Source: Tritrichomonas musculus (lineage: Eukaryota; Parabasalia; Tritrichomonadida; Tritrichomonadidae). From it: DNA of 64,000 bases. The DNA lies in assembly GCA_039105265.1 (NCBI GenBank), contig JAPFFF010000003.1, positions 2,480,001-2,544,000 of the forward strand, read 5' to 3'. This document shows positions 49,965-61,100 of the stretch, piece after piece. The notes under the pieces were generated by a model that was not told the DNA's origin, did no database searches, and saw only the letters and a list, made by a program, of their open reading frames with translations. Position numbers and translations under genes: made by a program. The stretch's first letter is position 1. The number at the start of each line of letters is the position of its first letter.

Positions 49965-50420
49965 ATGTCAACACCAAAGGTTTATGATTACATTAATTCA
50001 CTTATTGAAATGTTGGATGAAACAGAGAAGTTCAAACAATGTGATTTCTCAATTCTGTGTGATAAATATCCAATACCTTGTGGAAAAGCTGCATATAAAT
50101 CTAAAGTGATATACATATCATTGAAGAACAAAGATAATGCATTTAAACGATTATATTATGATAAGATTGTTGAACTCGGGCTCGAATATATAACATTAAC
50201 ATCAAATGTTAGAAGAAGAATATCAACAACATCTATTGAGTTCTTCGTTGAAGGTTCAAATGAAGAGCAATCATTTAAAGAATACAAGTATTATAATTAC
50301 TGTATCAGGAAAGTTAATGATAAGAAAACAAAAGAACTCATTGAACAAATGAGACAAAAATATAATATCAATACACCACAACTATTTGTTGGTGTTCAAC
50401 AACAAATCATTTTAGAATAA
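49965..50420 (+). CDS. Conserved Maverick small protein (151 aa), Maverick A homologue
   Basis: Homologue of the protein at 37074-37505, with VYDYIN, FSILCDKYP, KVIYISLKNKD, RRRIS, EFFVEG and KYYNYCI in the same order. Function unknown. Here it lies next to the terminus and faces the packaging ATPase gene tail to tail, 2 bases apart, whereas in Maverick A it sits in the capsid block. The gene has therefore moved between the two lineages. Confidence 0.65.
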   Translation: MSTPKVYDYINSLIEMLDETEKFKQCDFSILCDKYPIPCGKAAYKSKVIYISLKNKDNAFKRLYYDKIVELGLEYITLTSNVRRRISTTSIEFFVEGSNEEQSFKEYKYYNYCIRKVNDKKTKELIEQMRQKYNINTPQLFVGVQQQIILE

Positions 50421-50422
50421 AG

Positions 50423-51337
50423 TTAATGAATCTCAATTGTGTTTGTTCTCGTATTGACCAACACGAATTGATGACCTGATAAGTCTTTATATTTTTGCCA
50501 TAAATGTTCAAACTCAATTGGCATTGGAACTTGATGATATACATAACTTAGCTTTTGCCTTGAATAACCACTGAAGATAAAGAATGATGTCGCGTTATGT
50601 TTATATTCTGTTTTGATTGCTTTGAAGAACTGAATATTAATGTAAACGATTGAATGTTTATGTCTGAGCTGTGAAACATAATTTGTAAAGTAATCAGTCT
50701 TTAAAATTAATGAACGGCTCGCATCTTCACAAAGAATGATTGTATTTAACGGTTTATTCGGTTGACCTAGCTTATCGATATGAAGAAACTCAAACATATC
50801 GTTTAACTTCTTTTCATTGATTACTATTTTTGGTGTTGATGAATACTTGTCATACAATTCTTTATATAAATCAAGTTGTTTAAGATATTCTTCAGCGTTT
50901 GAATCACTAATGACTTTGATTGGTAGTTGTATCAATTCACGTTGAGCAATAAATGTTGCATCATTGATTGTACCACTCTTAGATATATAAACAATTAAAT
51001 GAAAATTAGCGTTCTTTAATCTCGACATTTGAATGATATCTCTTAAAACGACATGGCTCTTTCCTCTTCCTTGATTTCCGACAAGTATGTTCAATGAATT
51101 GTAATATGAATAAATACCGTTTGCGATTGGTCTGATTGATTCATTCTTTATTTTTGATTCATTGCGTTGATAAGCTTTGTTCATCTCATCATCAATATTA
51201 AATGTCTTTTCATTAACTGTTGGTCTGAATGATTCATATTCAAATGCAAAGCTCATTTGGTCATCATCATAATCTGAACCACTAGAGAATAAAATCTCTT
51301 TATAATTAAACTGAGTGGGTTTCATGAAACCTTTCAT
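50423..51337 (-). CDS. Maverick C genome-packaging ATPase (304 aa)
   Basis: FtsK/HerA-type ATPase with Walker A GNQGRGKSHV (about residues 85-94) after NSLNILV, Walker B TIILCEDAS (about 198-206), then RHKHSIVYINIQFFKAIKT and a C-terminal FIFSGYSRQKL block that corresponds to CYSGFSKEDF of Maverick B. Overall it is very diverged from the Maverick B protein. The role is expected to be packaging DNA into the capsid. The N-terminal about 60 residues are acidic and specific to this copy. Start taken at MKGFMKPTQFNYKEI; the second Met is also possible. Confidence 0.8.
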   Translation of the reverse strand: MKGFMKPTQFNYKEILFSSGSDYDDDQMSFAFEYESFRPTVNEKTFNIDDEMNKAYQRNESKIKNESIRPIANGIYSYYNSLNILVGNQGRGKSHVVLRDIIQMSRLKNANFHLIVYISKSGTINDATFIAQRELIQLPIKVISDSNAEEYLKQLDLYKELYDKYSSTPKIVINEKKLNDMFEFLHIDKLGQPNKPLNTIILCEDASRSLILKTDYFTNYVSQLRHKHSIVYINIQFFKAIKTEYKHNATSFFIFSGYSRQKLSYVYHQVPMPIEFEHLWQKYKDLSGHQFVLVNTRTNTIEIH

Positions 51338-51362
51338 TTCTTTTAGTTTTCGTTAAAGCTCT

Positions 51363-51494
51363 TCATGAATACATTTTTGTTCTTATCTCTTCACTGAGTT
51401 CTGGTTCTTTGTCAGGAATCATTAATGATACTTCAACAATCTTCACTAAAAATAAACCTGTTAATAATGAAACAACTAATATTTCATATATCAT
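51363..51494 (-). CDS. Possible small membrane protein (43 aa)
   Basis: Encodes MIYEILVVSLLTGLFLVKIV followed by an acidic tail (PDKEPELSEEIRT). One transmembrane helix fills the N-terminus. It fits exactly between the ATPase gene and the next small gene on the same strand, in an element with little spare DNA. Very short, so it may be chance. Confidence 0.4.
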   Translation of the reverse strand: MIYEILVVSLLTGLFLVKIVEVSLMIPDKEPELSEEIRTKMYS

Positions 51495-51504
51495 TTATTA
51501 GTTT

Positions 51505-52080
51505 TTAAATACATGTTTTCAATGAAATGTTGTGTCTAATGAGTTCGGTATAAATGCTATTATATTTGTATTTCAAGTCATTTGATTCATTATTTTTGTA
51601 CACCAATATCCTATCAATTAAAAGATATTTGGAACGAGAAACACAACCATTACAAGCACAATCATCATTGACAATCAATTCAACTTTATCAGCTTGTGTT
51701 AGTAATTTGATGAGTTCCATTAATGTATTTGAATGACAAATCAATAAATCATTGACTTTTATCGGATTTGTTTCATAGATTGATAACAATATCTCAAGGA
51801 ATTTGTTTTTGGTTTCAAGTTCTGTTATATCAGCTCCAATATCACTGATACCTCTTTCTAGGGAAACGTTGTTTGTTGGATGCTGTGATTGATATACTCC
51901 ACTCATCTGAGGTATAGTAAAATTTGTGGCTTGAGATGATTGTGGTAATGGTTGAACTGATGGATATTCAACTGGTTGTGGTTGCTTTGGTTTGATGTTT
52001 ATATTAATACTGGTTGATTGTTCCTGCTTAACTGATGCATCGTTTTCGCTGGAAAGAATACGTGCACGGTTTAAAGACAT
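51505..52080 (-). CDS. Conserved Maverick small protein (191 aa), Maverick A homologue
   Basis: C-terminal half aligns with the protein at 36528-37052: NDDCACNGCVSRSKYLLIDR here, then a Y..IY.ELI......K.C ending. The cluster Cys-x-Cys-x-x-Cys may bind metal in this copy; in A the cluster is CC. The N-terminal half is Gln/Pro/Ser-rich and disordered. Function unknown. Confidence 0.6.
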   Translation of the reverse strand: MSLNRARILSSENDASVKQEQSTSININIKPKQPQPVEYPSVQPLPQSSQATNFTIPQMSGVYQSQHPTNNVSLERGISDIGADITELETKNKFLEILLSIYETNPIKVNDLLICHSNTLMELIKLLTQADKVELIVNDDCACNGCVSRSKYLLIDRILVYKNNESNDLKYKYNSIYTELIRHNISLKTCI

Positions 52081-52128
52081 TTGAATAAAAATAAAACAAC
52101 ATTAATGATGCGTCATTCAATGATTCAT

Positions 52129-52374
52129 TTACAAAGTCATCTGTTCAGCTGATTTGATACGTTCATCAATAGCTCTTAATTGTATTTTGATTGATTCAAT
52201 ATCATTAAATAGTTGTTTATATATTGACAATATGTGAATCATCTTATCAAACTTTCCGTTTAATGCGTCATCTTCAGAATTCATACATTCATTGAATATC
52301 TTGTCTTTAACTATTCGAAACTGAGCGTGTAAAGCTGATGTATCACAACTCAAACCTTTAATTGCACTATTCAT
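52129..52374 (-). CDS. Maverick C hypothetical protein (81 aa)
   Basis: Starts MNSAIKGLSCDTSALHAQF; helical, with a coiled-coil-like C-terminus (DIESIKIQLRAIDERIKSAE). Not recognised. It lies between two other minus-strand small genes with short spacers. Confidence 0.5.
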   Translation of the reverse strand: MNSAIKGLSCDTSALHAQFRIVKDKIFNECMNSEDDALNGKFDKMIHILSIYKQLFNDIESIKIQLRAIDERIKSAEQMTL

Positions 52375-52412
52375 TTTAAACCAAAAATAAACAAATTAAT
52401 TAAATGATATTT

Positions 52413-52763
52413 TTATTCTTTGTTGTTCTTAAATGCCAATAATCTATTAATCATATATGATGATACATTTAACTTCAATTTGTCTTTCAATAAGTTTTGT
52501 GTATATGAACACCTTTTATGTCCTGGCAACTTATTTATATCATTCATTACTTTATCATCCAAAAATTCTAAAACTTTTTCACGTTCATCCTTGTTCAAGA
52601 ACTTTGATGAATTGAATATTGAACGCGTTCTTTTATGGTTTGCTTCTGTATTTGCTTCTTCATTTGTTTCTTCTTCTTCACTTACTTCTTGTTTTGATTC
52701 TAATATCAAAAGTAATTTATGTATTTCTTCAATGTGTTTTATTATTTCTCTTAACTCAGACAT
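52413..52763 (-). CDS. Maverick C hypothetical protein (116 aa)
   Basis: N-terminal coiled coil (REIIKHIEEIHKLLLILES), an acidic linker and a compact C-terminal helical segment (NKLPGHKRCSYTQNLLKDKL, then NVSSYMINRLLAF) that looks like a small DNA-binding helix-turn-helix. It is divergent to the polymerase gene, with about 90 bases between starts, so a regulatory role is possible. Confidence 0.5.
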   Translation of the reverse strand: MSELREIIKHIEEIHKLLLILESKQEVSEEEETNEEANTEANHKRTRSIFNSSKFLNKDEREKVLEFLDDKVMNDINKLPGHKRCSYTQNLLKDKLKLNVSSYMINRLLAFKNNKE

Positions 52764-52855
52764 TTCAATGAAATAAAAAACTCGAAATATTTTTTATTTT
52801 TTGATTTAACATTTTTTCAAATTTCAAATAATTTGATTTTTTAATAATATCATAA

Positions 52856-55800
52856 ATGAGTTCTCGTTATTACTATAGAAAAGATACCAAATCATTTGTT
52901 ATTGAACAAATCAGGTATATCAATAATGAACTTCAATTAAAACCTCGCTTATCAACATCTAAACCTAGTGATTATGATGTTAAACACTTCAAATCAATCT
53001 TAGAAAATTATCTAACTTCATTCGGTTTTAGAGAACATGAAGGTAATAGAATAGATGACATATCAATATTAGATTTCGTTAACAGAATGAAAAGAGAAGC
53101 AGAAGCAGAAGAACAAGAAGAAGAGGAGGAAGAGGAACAATTTGAAGAAGAAGAACAAGATGATGAACAAAAACAAAAAGAAAAACAAATCGAGGTCAGT
53201 ATTAAAATAGCTCATGATGCACTCAACAAAGCCCTTCAATTAATTAAATCTGAAAATATATTATTAAGACCATTACCGCCAAAGACAAACAAACAGCCTC
53301 AACGATATGAAGACATTCGATTTAACAATGAAAATGCTGAATTAATTGAATATCTCAAAAAGTTTAGCTATAAAGGTGTTCATTCAAAACATGATTCATA
53401 TTTCATAATCAACGAACCTGAGAACTTTGATGAAGCAGTTGAAGCATGTAGTCATTTCATTGACCAATTCCCAAATGATAGTGAAAAGGTTGAACGATTA
53501 GATGAAGACAGTAAAGAACCGATTAAAATATATTACAAAAACGGTGTTTCATCAATTGAAGACATCAATGAATATTTAACTGAAACAGTATTTAAACAAG
53601 AAGTGAAACCGTTCAAAATATATTTTCAATTGACTGGTATATTTGAGATACCACCAAAGAATGAAAGTGAAAGATATACATATGAGGCAAGTGATATTAA
53701 TTGGAAGAATTATAAATCATCAATTCCGATAATTGTTAGAGAGAATAAAGATATTGATAAAATTAAACTGTATATTGAATCAAAGATTCATGAATATGAA
53801 ACCACGGCTTCAAACATTAAATTATGTATCGTTTGGTCTGTTTCATTTACAATCTCTCGTGTAGTTAAGATAACAGGAAAGATTGATGAAGTTTCAGAAT
53901 TGTTTGGCAAAAATAAATATATCATTATTGATAACGTTGATGATTGTTTGTGTTGGTATCGTTTCCTTGCTTGTTGTTTGTTTCCTGAACTAACAAATCA
54001 AAACAAAGATGAAAAGAAAACAAAATATAATACAGCTAACAGAACCAAAGCAGCAAAGAAAATATTATGTGAAGACCACGGAATAACTTATTCAACTAAA
54101 CCTACAAAAGAAGCAAATCAAATCATCAATTCGTTCAAAGGTATCACGATTGAAGAAATGAAGGAATCAGCCAAGAATCATAACATCAATGTCAACATCT
54201 ATGAATATGACAAAGAGAAACATATTTATGATATTCAAGACCAATGGCATAACACAGACGAATCAAACAAAACGTTTTCAGCCCTGTTGTATTCAAAGGA
54301 TAAGATACTTCACATAATGTACATCATCAACGCTGAAGCATTAACAAATATTCATATTTGTCCTCATTGTGGTTCATACATTCACAAAGGAAATAACAAT
54401 ATTGACAGATTCAACAGACATGTAGATAAATGTGATGGTAAATTCAAAAAGGATTTCATTCCTTCACGAGAAGCTTTGCCATATTGTCCACACATTTTAA
54501 ACAATCCTGTTTATTTGTATTGTCTTTCATATGAACTTGAATGGAAGCCAACAATTCATTATATCACTTATGATTTTGAAACAATGGAGCAAAAGATTGA
54601 AAAGAAAGTCAGTGATAAATCAGTTATCAATTCTCGATTGATTCCTTTGAGTGTTTCATCATGTGTGAAACTTGATAAAGGTTTGATAACAAAGAACTTT
54701 GATATAAGAACAAATGAATTCATTGCCAAATGGATTGACTGGTTATTTGTTGTTGGCTGTGATGTGTATGTTGATAAGTTGAATCATTTGAAGAGCTTTA
54801 TTAAAGATAAATCGGAAGAAGAACTCAATAAAATAGATACATCATTGAAAACAATAACAGTGTTCGGTTTTAACTCATCACGATTTGATTCAAACTTATT
54901 CAAAGAGCAATTGATTAAAAATCATTGGTCTATCGATAGTGGAATGATTGGAACAGCTACATCACTGAAACAATTCATATTGAAATCATCAAAGTATCCC
55001 ATTCGATTACGATTCATTGACGCACAAGCATTTGTTGCTGGAGGAACACTCAAACAGTTTGGAATCGATTTTGGCGGTATATCTAACAGTTCGAAAGGTG
55101 TCTTTCCTTATGAAGCAATCAACAGTGATAATTATAATGAAGTGTTGTCAAAGAGTGAACCGTTCAAATATGAAGACTTTTACAGTTATCTCAATCAAAA
55201 GAATCCATTAACGAAAGCAGATTATGAAGAGTATTTGATAGATTCAAAGAGGTTTGCAACACGTTGGGATTACTTGTTATCATACAATGACAATGATGTT
55301 GAAATGATGATTAAACCTATTGACAACCTTATTCAAATGAATGCTGAATACAAAGTTGATTTGATAAGTAATCTTTCATTGTCAAAGAATGCTTCATGTA
55401 TCAAATATGCTCTTGCTTATAAAGATTTCAATCCGAAGAACGATTATGAAATCATAAACAATTCAAACACATTTAAACCAACAATGAAATGGTGGTTAAA
55501 TAAATGTGATAACTATCGAAAGCAAGACATGAAACATAATCAGATGAATCAAAATCAGCGAGATATATCAAAATGTGTTAGTGAAAAAGATTTTGATGCA
55601 TTCATGAAATTGTACAATTCAAATGAAACAGGTAAATGTCATTTGTGTGGTGAACACTTTACTTACAACAACAAACCAACACTAGACCGAATAGATAACA
55701 ACAAAGGACATCAGATTGATAATTGTTTACTTGCTTGTGCTGAATGTAATCGTTTGAGACAAAGAGATGATGACAAGATAACAAGAACCAAAATACAATT

Positions 55801-57412
55801 GAAGAAATTCTGCAAGCTCCATCACCTGCCAACACTCATAACTGATGAAAAAGAATACTACAATTTGAGAGAGAACATAACGGGAGGATTATCAAATGTA
55901 CTTCATCGAGTGAACATTAGAGGTCAAACATTAATCAATAAACTCAAATATGATGCCGTCAATGACAGAATCATCAGCTATGACACTTCAAACACAGTTT
56001 CACACGTTGCTGGTATTGATTTCAATTCATTGTATCCTTCATCATTCAGTTCAGTAAAACATTCATTCAATCCTTATCACGGAGGAATAATGTACATGCC
56101 TGGCTCATTTATAAAACGATTTGATGTTTATGATGAACAAGGAAACAAGAATGAAAAGGTATTTAATGCTGCAATGAATATCATTCAATCAAAGAAACGA
56201 TTTGATGCAAACCCTGAGTTTATATTCAAAGCTGAAGTCAAATTGAGATGTCCAAAGAATAAAATCAACGATTTGATTAGTTTCCCTCCTGTGTTTAGAA
56301 ATATCAATATAATGAATGATGAGCAAACGATTGGAAGCTATATGTACAAATATATGAAAGACAATAAACTGAATTCAGCCGATAAAGAAACAAGAAAGCT
56401 GACAATGTTGCTTGATACATGCGGTACATTTATGACGTTCTCGAATTACCTTTTATGGTTTTTAATTGACCACGGACTTATAGTTGATGACATTAAGAGC
56501 TTAAGTTTATATGAAGCTCATGACGGATTCAATCAATTTGTTTGTGAGTTTATGAAGAAGCGTCAAGATATATTGTCAGGAAAGGCACACGGGAACGAAA
56601 AGTTTTACAAGATTAGCATGAACGGATCTTACGGATATGACGGTATGAATTCAGAGAACTTCAATAAAGTCAGAATTGTTGATAAAAATAAAGCCTTTCA
56701 ATTGATAGCATCCGATACTTATCGCAATGGATGTAAATTGTCAAATGATTGTTATTTGATACAATCACAACCTCATTCATTCAAATGTAATACATGTCTT
56801 CAGGAATCATTTTGGACATTAGATAACGCGAAATACTGGTATTTGACTTTCCTTTATGACTTTCTTTACAAATGCATTGACATGAATAAAATTCATTTCA
56901 ACTCGGTCGATACAGACAGCCTTTACATGTCTATCGCTGGTGATATGGATAAACCGATTGACCAGTTGTTTGATTACGTCATCAAAGACAAAACATTTTA
57001 TGACAAACACATTTATAGCTTCATGCCAAATCCTGCAATCAATGATGTATATGATGAGAAAAAGATTCTCGGATGCTGTGTAGAAAAGTTCGGAGCAAAT
57101 CAAGTTGCTTTATGCGCTAAATGTTATACGATATGGAGTGATGATAGAACAATATCATTAAAGCTCAAAGGTATATCATTGAAGAAGAACAACATCAAAT
57201 CAAGTGATTATAAAGATATCATTGACAGACAAACAATAATGAAAGGAAAGAACATAAACCTTCAATTAAATTCACAACTGATGAGTAAAATAACTGTTAT
57301 CAAAAATGCATTAACAGCAGCACATTCAAAAATGTTAGTATTATCAAATCATTGTTGTTGTCCTTATGTCAATGGTTTCACTGCAAAGGATTATTTCATT
57401 GAGAATCATTAA
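52856..57412 (+). CDS. polB: Protein-primed DNA polymerase B with embedded HNH module
   Basis: The protein has 1518 residues, over 400 longer than the Maverick A polymerase. Order: acidic coiled N-terminus; a Cys-rich DDCLCWYRFLACCLFP segment (about 365) like the OTU-like region of the A polymerase; a CPHCGSYIHKG...H..KC zinc finger (about 501-525); exonuclease motif DFET (about 571), with FGFNSSRFDSN and YNDNDVEM further on; then an inserted HNH nuclease module (about 927-963: CHLCGEHF, LDRIDNNKGHQIDNC, CAECNRLR). After it come polymerase motif A DFNSLYPSSFS (about 1055), motif B NGSYGYDG (about 1255) and motif C VDTDSLYM (about 1352). All catalytic motifs look present. The frame is continuous through the HNH part and no intein-type splice residues are seen, so it is read as a fused domain. 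Confidence 0.9.
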   Translation: MSSRYYYRKDTKSFVIEQIRYINNELQLKPRLSTSKPSDYDVKHFKSILENYLTSFGFREHEGNRIDDISILDFVNRMKREAEAEEQEEEEEEEQFEEEEQDDEQKQKEKQIEVSIKIAHDALNKALQLIKSENILLRPLPPKTNKQPQRYEDIRFNNENAELIEYLKKFSYKGVHSKHDSYFIINEPENFDEAVEACSHFIDQFPNDSEKVERLDEDSKEPIKIYYKNGVSSIEDINEYLTETVFKQEVKPFKIYFQLTGIFEIPPKNESERYTYEASDINWKNYKSSIPIIVRENKDIDKIKLYIESKIHEYETTASNIKLCIVWSVSFTISRVVKITGKIDEVSELFGKNKYIIIDNVDDCLCWYRFLACCLFPELTNQNKDEKKTKYNTANRTKAAKKILCEDHGITYSTKPTKEANQIINSFKGITIEEMKESAKNHNINVNIYEYDKEKHIYDIQDQWHNTDESNKTFSALLYSKDKILHIMYIINAEALTNIHICPHCGSYIHKGNNNIDRFNRHVDKCDGKFKKDFIPSREALPYCPHILNNPVYLYCLSYELEWKPTIHYITYDFETMEQKIEKKVSDKSVINSRLIPLSVSSCVKLDKGLITKNFDIRTNEFIAKWIDWLFVVGCDVYVDKLNHLKSFIKDKSEEELNKIDTSLKTITVFGFNSSRFDSNLFKEQLIKNHWSIDSGMIGTATSLKQFILKSSKYPIRLRFIDAQAFVAGGTLKQFGIDFGGISNSSKGVFPYEAINSDNYNEVLSKSEPFKYEDFYSYLNQKNPLTKADYEEYLIDSKRFATRWDYLLSYNDNDVEMMIKPIDNLIQMNAEYKVDLISNLSLSKNASCIKYALAYKDFNPKNDYEIINNSNTFKPTMKWWLNKCDNYRKQDMKHNQMNQNQRDISKCVSEKDFDAFMKLYNSNETGKCHLCGEHFTYNNKPTLDRIDNNKGHQIDNCLLACAECNRLRQRDDDKITRTKIQLKKFCKLHHLPTLITDEKEYYNLRENITGGLSNVLHRVNIRGQTLINKLKYDAVNDRIISYDTSNTVSHVAGIDFNSLYPSSFSSVKHSFNPYHGGIMYMPGSFIKRFDVYDEQGNKNEKVFNAAMNIIQSKKRFDANPEFIFKAEVKLRCPKNKINDLISFPPVFRNINIMNDEQTIGSYMYKYMKDNKLNSADKETRKLTMLLDTCGTFMTFSNYLLWFLIDHGLIVDDIKSLSLYEAHDGFNQFVCEFMKKRQDILSGKAHGNEKFYKISMNGSYGYDGMNSENFNKVRIVDKNKAFQLIASDTYRNGCKLSNDCYLIQSQPHSFKCNTCLQESFWTLDNAKYWYLTFLYDFLYKCIDMNKIHFNSVDTDSLYMSIAGDMDKPIDQLFDYVIKDKTFYDKHIYSFMPNPAINDVYDEKKILGCCVEKFGANQVALCAKCYTIWSDDRTISLKLKGISLKKNNIKSSDYKDIIDRQTIMKGKNINLQLNSQLMSKITVIKNALTAAHSKMLVLSNHCCCPYVNGFTAKDYFIENH

Positions 57413-57467
57413 ACAATTAATTTAATGATTTTATTTTAAAAAATCAATTTTTTTATTTTTGTTATAA

Positions 57468-58106
57468 ATGAGTCAACCAACTGAACAAACACAAATTGAA
57501 AATGCTGAAGCTGAATTTGAACCTTTGAAAGGTTTTGAAAGTGATTATGAAATTCAAACAACTTTCCCTTATAACATCAAGAATAAGAAAACAGGAAAAA
57601 TAATAGCTGAAGGTGAATACAGACAAAATGTTTATCCGTGTGTAAACCTAAATAACAAAATATATTATAAACATATTCTTGTAGCAAAGCAATTTATTGA
57701 AAACCCTAATAATCTACCACAAGTCGACCATAAGAATAGAATCAAAACTGATTATCATCTTGATAATTTACGATTTGTATCAAGTTCAGAGAATAATAAA
57801 AATAAATCAAATTATAAAGGTATTCAATATGAATTCATTGATGACATACCTGATGATGCAATTGTTATTGATTTCTATGAAACAAAGACAGAAAGGAAAG
57901 AATTTGAAGAAAACACGTATTATTATTACCATGATGATACTAATAATGAAGACATTTTTTATGCAAAGATTACTGATAATATTTATAAAATTCTTCATAT
58001 CAATACAAATAAATCAGGCAATGAATTTATTTCAATGAACGATATAAATAATCAAAAAGTTAGCGTATATATTAATAGATTCAAACATCAACATGATTTG
58101 ATTTGA
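57468..58106 (+). CDS. HNH homing-type endonuclease with NUMOD4-like start (212 aa)
   Basis: The first half has a NUMOD4-like segment (FEPLKGFESDYEIQTTFPYN), and the HNH core reads LPQVDHKNRIKTDYHLDNLR followed by FVSSSENNKNKSN, the classic HNH_3 layout with His at about 88 and the closing Asn-Leu-Arg/SSSEN. Such proteins cut DNA in invasive introns, inteins or free-standing homing genes. It lies 55 bases after the polymerase stop. The C-terminal about 90 residues are acidic and unrecognised. Confidence 0.75.
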   Translation: MSQPTEQTQIENAEAEFEPLKGFESDYEIQTTFPYNIKNKKTGKIIAEGEYRQNVYPCVNLNNKIYYKHILVAKQFIENPNNLPQVDHKNRIKTDYHLDNLRFVSSSENNKNKSNYKGIQYEFIDDIPDDAIVIDFYETKTERKEFEENTYYYYHDDTNNEDIFYAKITDNIYKILHINTNKSGNEFISMNDINNQKVSVYINRFKHQHDLI

Positions 58107-58112
58107 TTTGAT

Positions 58113-61100
58113 TTACTCTTTGAATACAGCTAATGTTCTTTCATCAATGATACTTGTAATGATTCCAACAGTCATGCGTTTTATTTTTGATGTTATTGCT
58201 GTCTCTCCTGAAAGAACTTTCAGCTTATTGTCTTCATTATCGATAAACACCTCATCACCGATTGAATAACATGATGAATCATTAACGCGAACCATATAAT
58301 CACCATGTGAACTAAATGTGATACATTTATTTTTGTCATCGATTCTCACACATATACCGACATATTCTTTCCATGTTCCTGATGTCTTGACACTACAAAT
58401 ACAATCAGTTGTATCATCAGCTGTTGAAGGTATCCATTCATCACCAACATGTTTGTAAACCTTACCTGTCATATACACTGGAGAACCTATAACGAAATCA
58501 CTAACAGAGTTCATTGATGATTCAATCGGTGAGTAATGTGTGATTGTATTTGAACCGTTTGATGTAATTTTACCATTAACATGTAAATTAGAACCAATTA
58601 TTGTACTTCTTCCTGATGAAGCAATTTCATAAGAAAATATGTTTGAATTATCAAATATTACTCTATAATAAGCTAAATTACCTTGATTATAATATTGTAT
58701 TTTTGCACATTTTGCTGAATTAAGACCAAGAACTATATTTGATTCACATAAATTTGGATTTTCTTGATAAACAAGTAATCCATTAGGTTCTTTACTCCCT
58801 ATTTCTAATTTACTATAAAATAATACAATATTATTATAAAAAGTTGTATTTGTTGTATTCCAATTTATAAGATTTTCATGACCAACAACTCCTAAAGCTC
58901 CTGAATTATCGAAAAAGCTTAATGTTGCGGCTTCATTTTCAGTTGAACTTCTCCCAAATATTAATGAATTTGTTAATGTTGAATCTGTAGCATTTTCAGC
59001 TAATATTGACAATGTACCTTTAATAGTTGAATCACCTTCTTTGGGAACATATTTTTCATCAACATATGGCTTCAATGCAAAGTTATCATTTACATATTTC
59101 ACCGAAGTAATCATATCATCGCTCACAGGTTGGTTGCTGATTAATGTGATAGATGCATCATAAATATTGGTTAGTGTATCATCCTCAGCTCTCAATGAAA
59201 CAATATGGGTATTATAATTAATATTTATTAATTTATTGCTTGTTGATTTGTAAATCATATTCAAACTTTTATATAAACTGTATTCGTATTCAACTTCTTC
59301 ATATGATGCATCATCAGCATTTCGTTTGAATTTGACGATAATATTTTTGGTTGTGAATACTCTTCTTATATCATCATCAGGAACTACACAACCACTTTCA
59401 TTCTGTGTACATTGAATTGTGATTTGTTCTGGATTTTCATCAACAACATTTGCAGTTTTAATAAATGGTGATTCGATTTGTGCTTTAATGACGTTGATTA
59501 ACCATTGAGTATTGCCACTTGAATTACACAACATAAATTCACCACGGTCATACCATACAATAGATAATCCATTATCTAACATCATTCTATATCCTCTCAT
59601 ATATTTTTCATAAGGCTTGAATATCAAATCAAAATGCTGAATATTGTTAATGTAATCCTTGTTAGAACCCCAATTAACATCAAATATCACATGTATATCG
59701 GTTTCTGGTAAGTATGGTTTTACAAATATATAATCACGAACGGGATTCGGATATTCAATATTCAATTCAGTTCCGTATAATGCAGTATTCAATGCAGATT
59801 CATTAACCAAATCAGTTGGAATTGTTGGTATATCTGTTTTCAATGCATATTTATCTAATTCATAAGCTAATTCATCTTCATCAACAAACTTCTCATCAGC
59901 TTGTGCACTAGTATAATACGGTGTCAAGTCAACTGGTTCTGGTATATCCGTCTTCAATGCATAAGTATTCGACACATATCTAGCTGAATAAGCGTTTCTG
60001 TCTGTTGGTTCGATATTTTTGGTAATTGAACACGATAAAACTTCCGGTGATTCGCCAGTTCCTGGATTTATTAATTCATGGCTGTCATACAAAAACCAAA
60101 TACTTGAATCACTTCCTTCGATACGCATTATCTGAGAGGGTTGTTCGTCATCATCGTCATTGTACGAATAGTCTACATGAACATAATGACCCGTATAAAA
60201 ACTGTTTGATGAAACAATATCCAACCCGTATTGCTCAATCAGTTCATGATATGTGTTGTAATCCAAATCAGGAATTGTATTGTTGACGATTTCGAATTGA
60301 ATTGTTGTTTGACCCTCAATAATTTCTGGGATTTCACTCTTCATTGCATATTTTCCTTCTGCAACTGTTTTCGTTTCATACTTATCCAATTCATAAGCCA
60401 ATTCATCCTCATCGACGAACTTCTCATCAGCTTGTGCACTAGTATAATACGGTGTCAAATCAATTGGTTCAGGTATATCACTCTTCAATGCTAATCTTTC
60501 TTCTGTTTCTGCTAATGTTATTGTTATTGGAAGGTATTGATATCTATCATAAATTGCCCCAGTAACTTCATCCCACACTAATTCAAAATACTCCCCTTCA
60601 CTTTCAAATCCTTCAGCTTCATGTTGTTTAACGTTATATTCATCATCAGCATATAATTCATTTGTCTTGAATCTGATATCAAAATGGAATATATTACCAC
60701 TATTGTCTACTTTATAACCAACCAAATGTGTTCCTTCTTTGAACGGTAAAACGTGAGATGTATCCATTCCGTTTTCTTCATATTCTTCTGGTACCGGACC
60801 TATATTAGGAAACATATATGTCTTGATTTCAATTGTGTATTCAGTTGATACATTCAAATTATCTCTCGTGATGTAATTCTTCAAATCATCTTTTGGAACA
60901 TATCGTTCGGCACAATCATCCAAAGCCGATTGAAAACCTTCATTTACTGCTATACTTGTTAAACACATTGATGCTTTAGCTGATAATGGTTTATCATCTT
61001 CAGCCATCAATTTCTGAAACATTTCGTCCGGCAATAGTTCTTTTATGTTCAATTGTAGTTCATTATTTTTGAGTACTTCTGGTATTTCACTCTTCAGTGC

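Noticed and set aside
52856-57412. Intein in the Maverick C polymerase
   Set aside because: The HNH module is present, but I see no intein start residue, splicing blocks or terminal His-Asn junction around it; it is also placed away from the usual polymerase intein sites.
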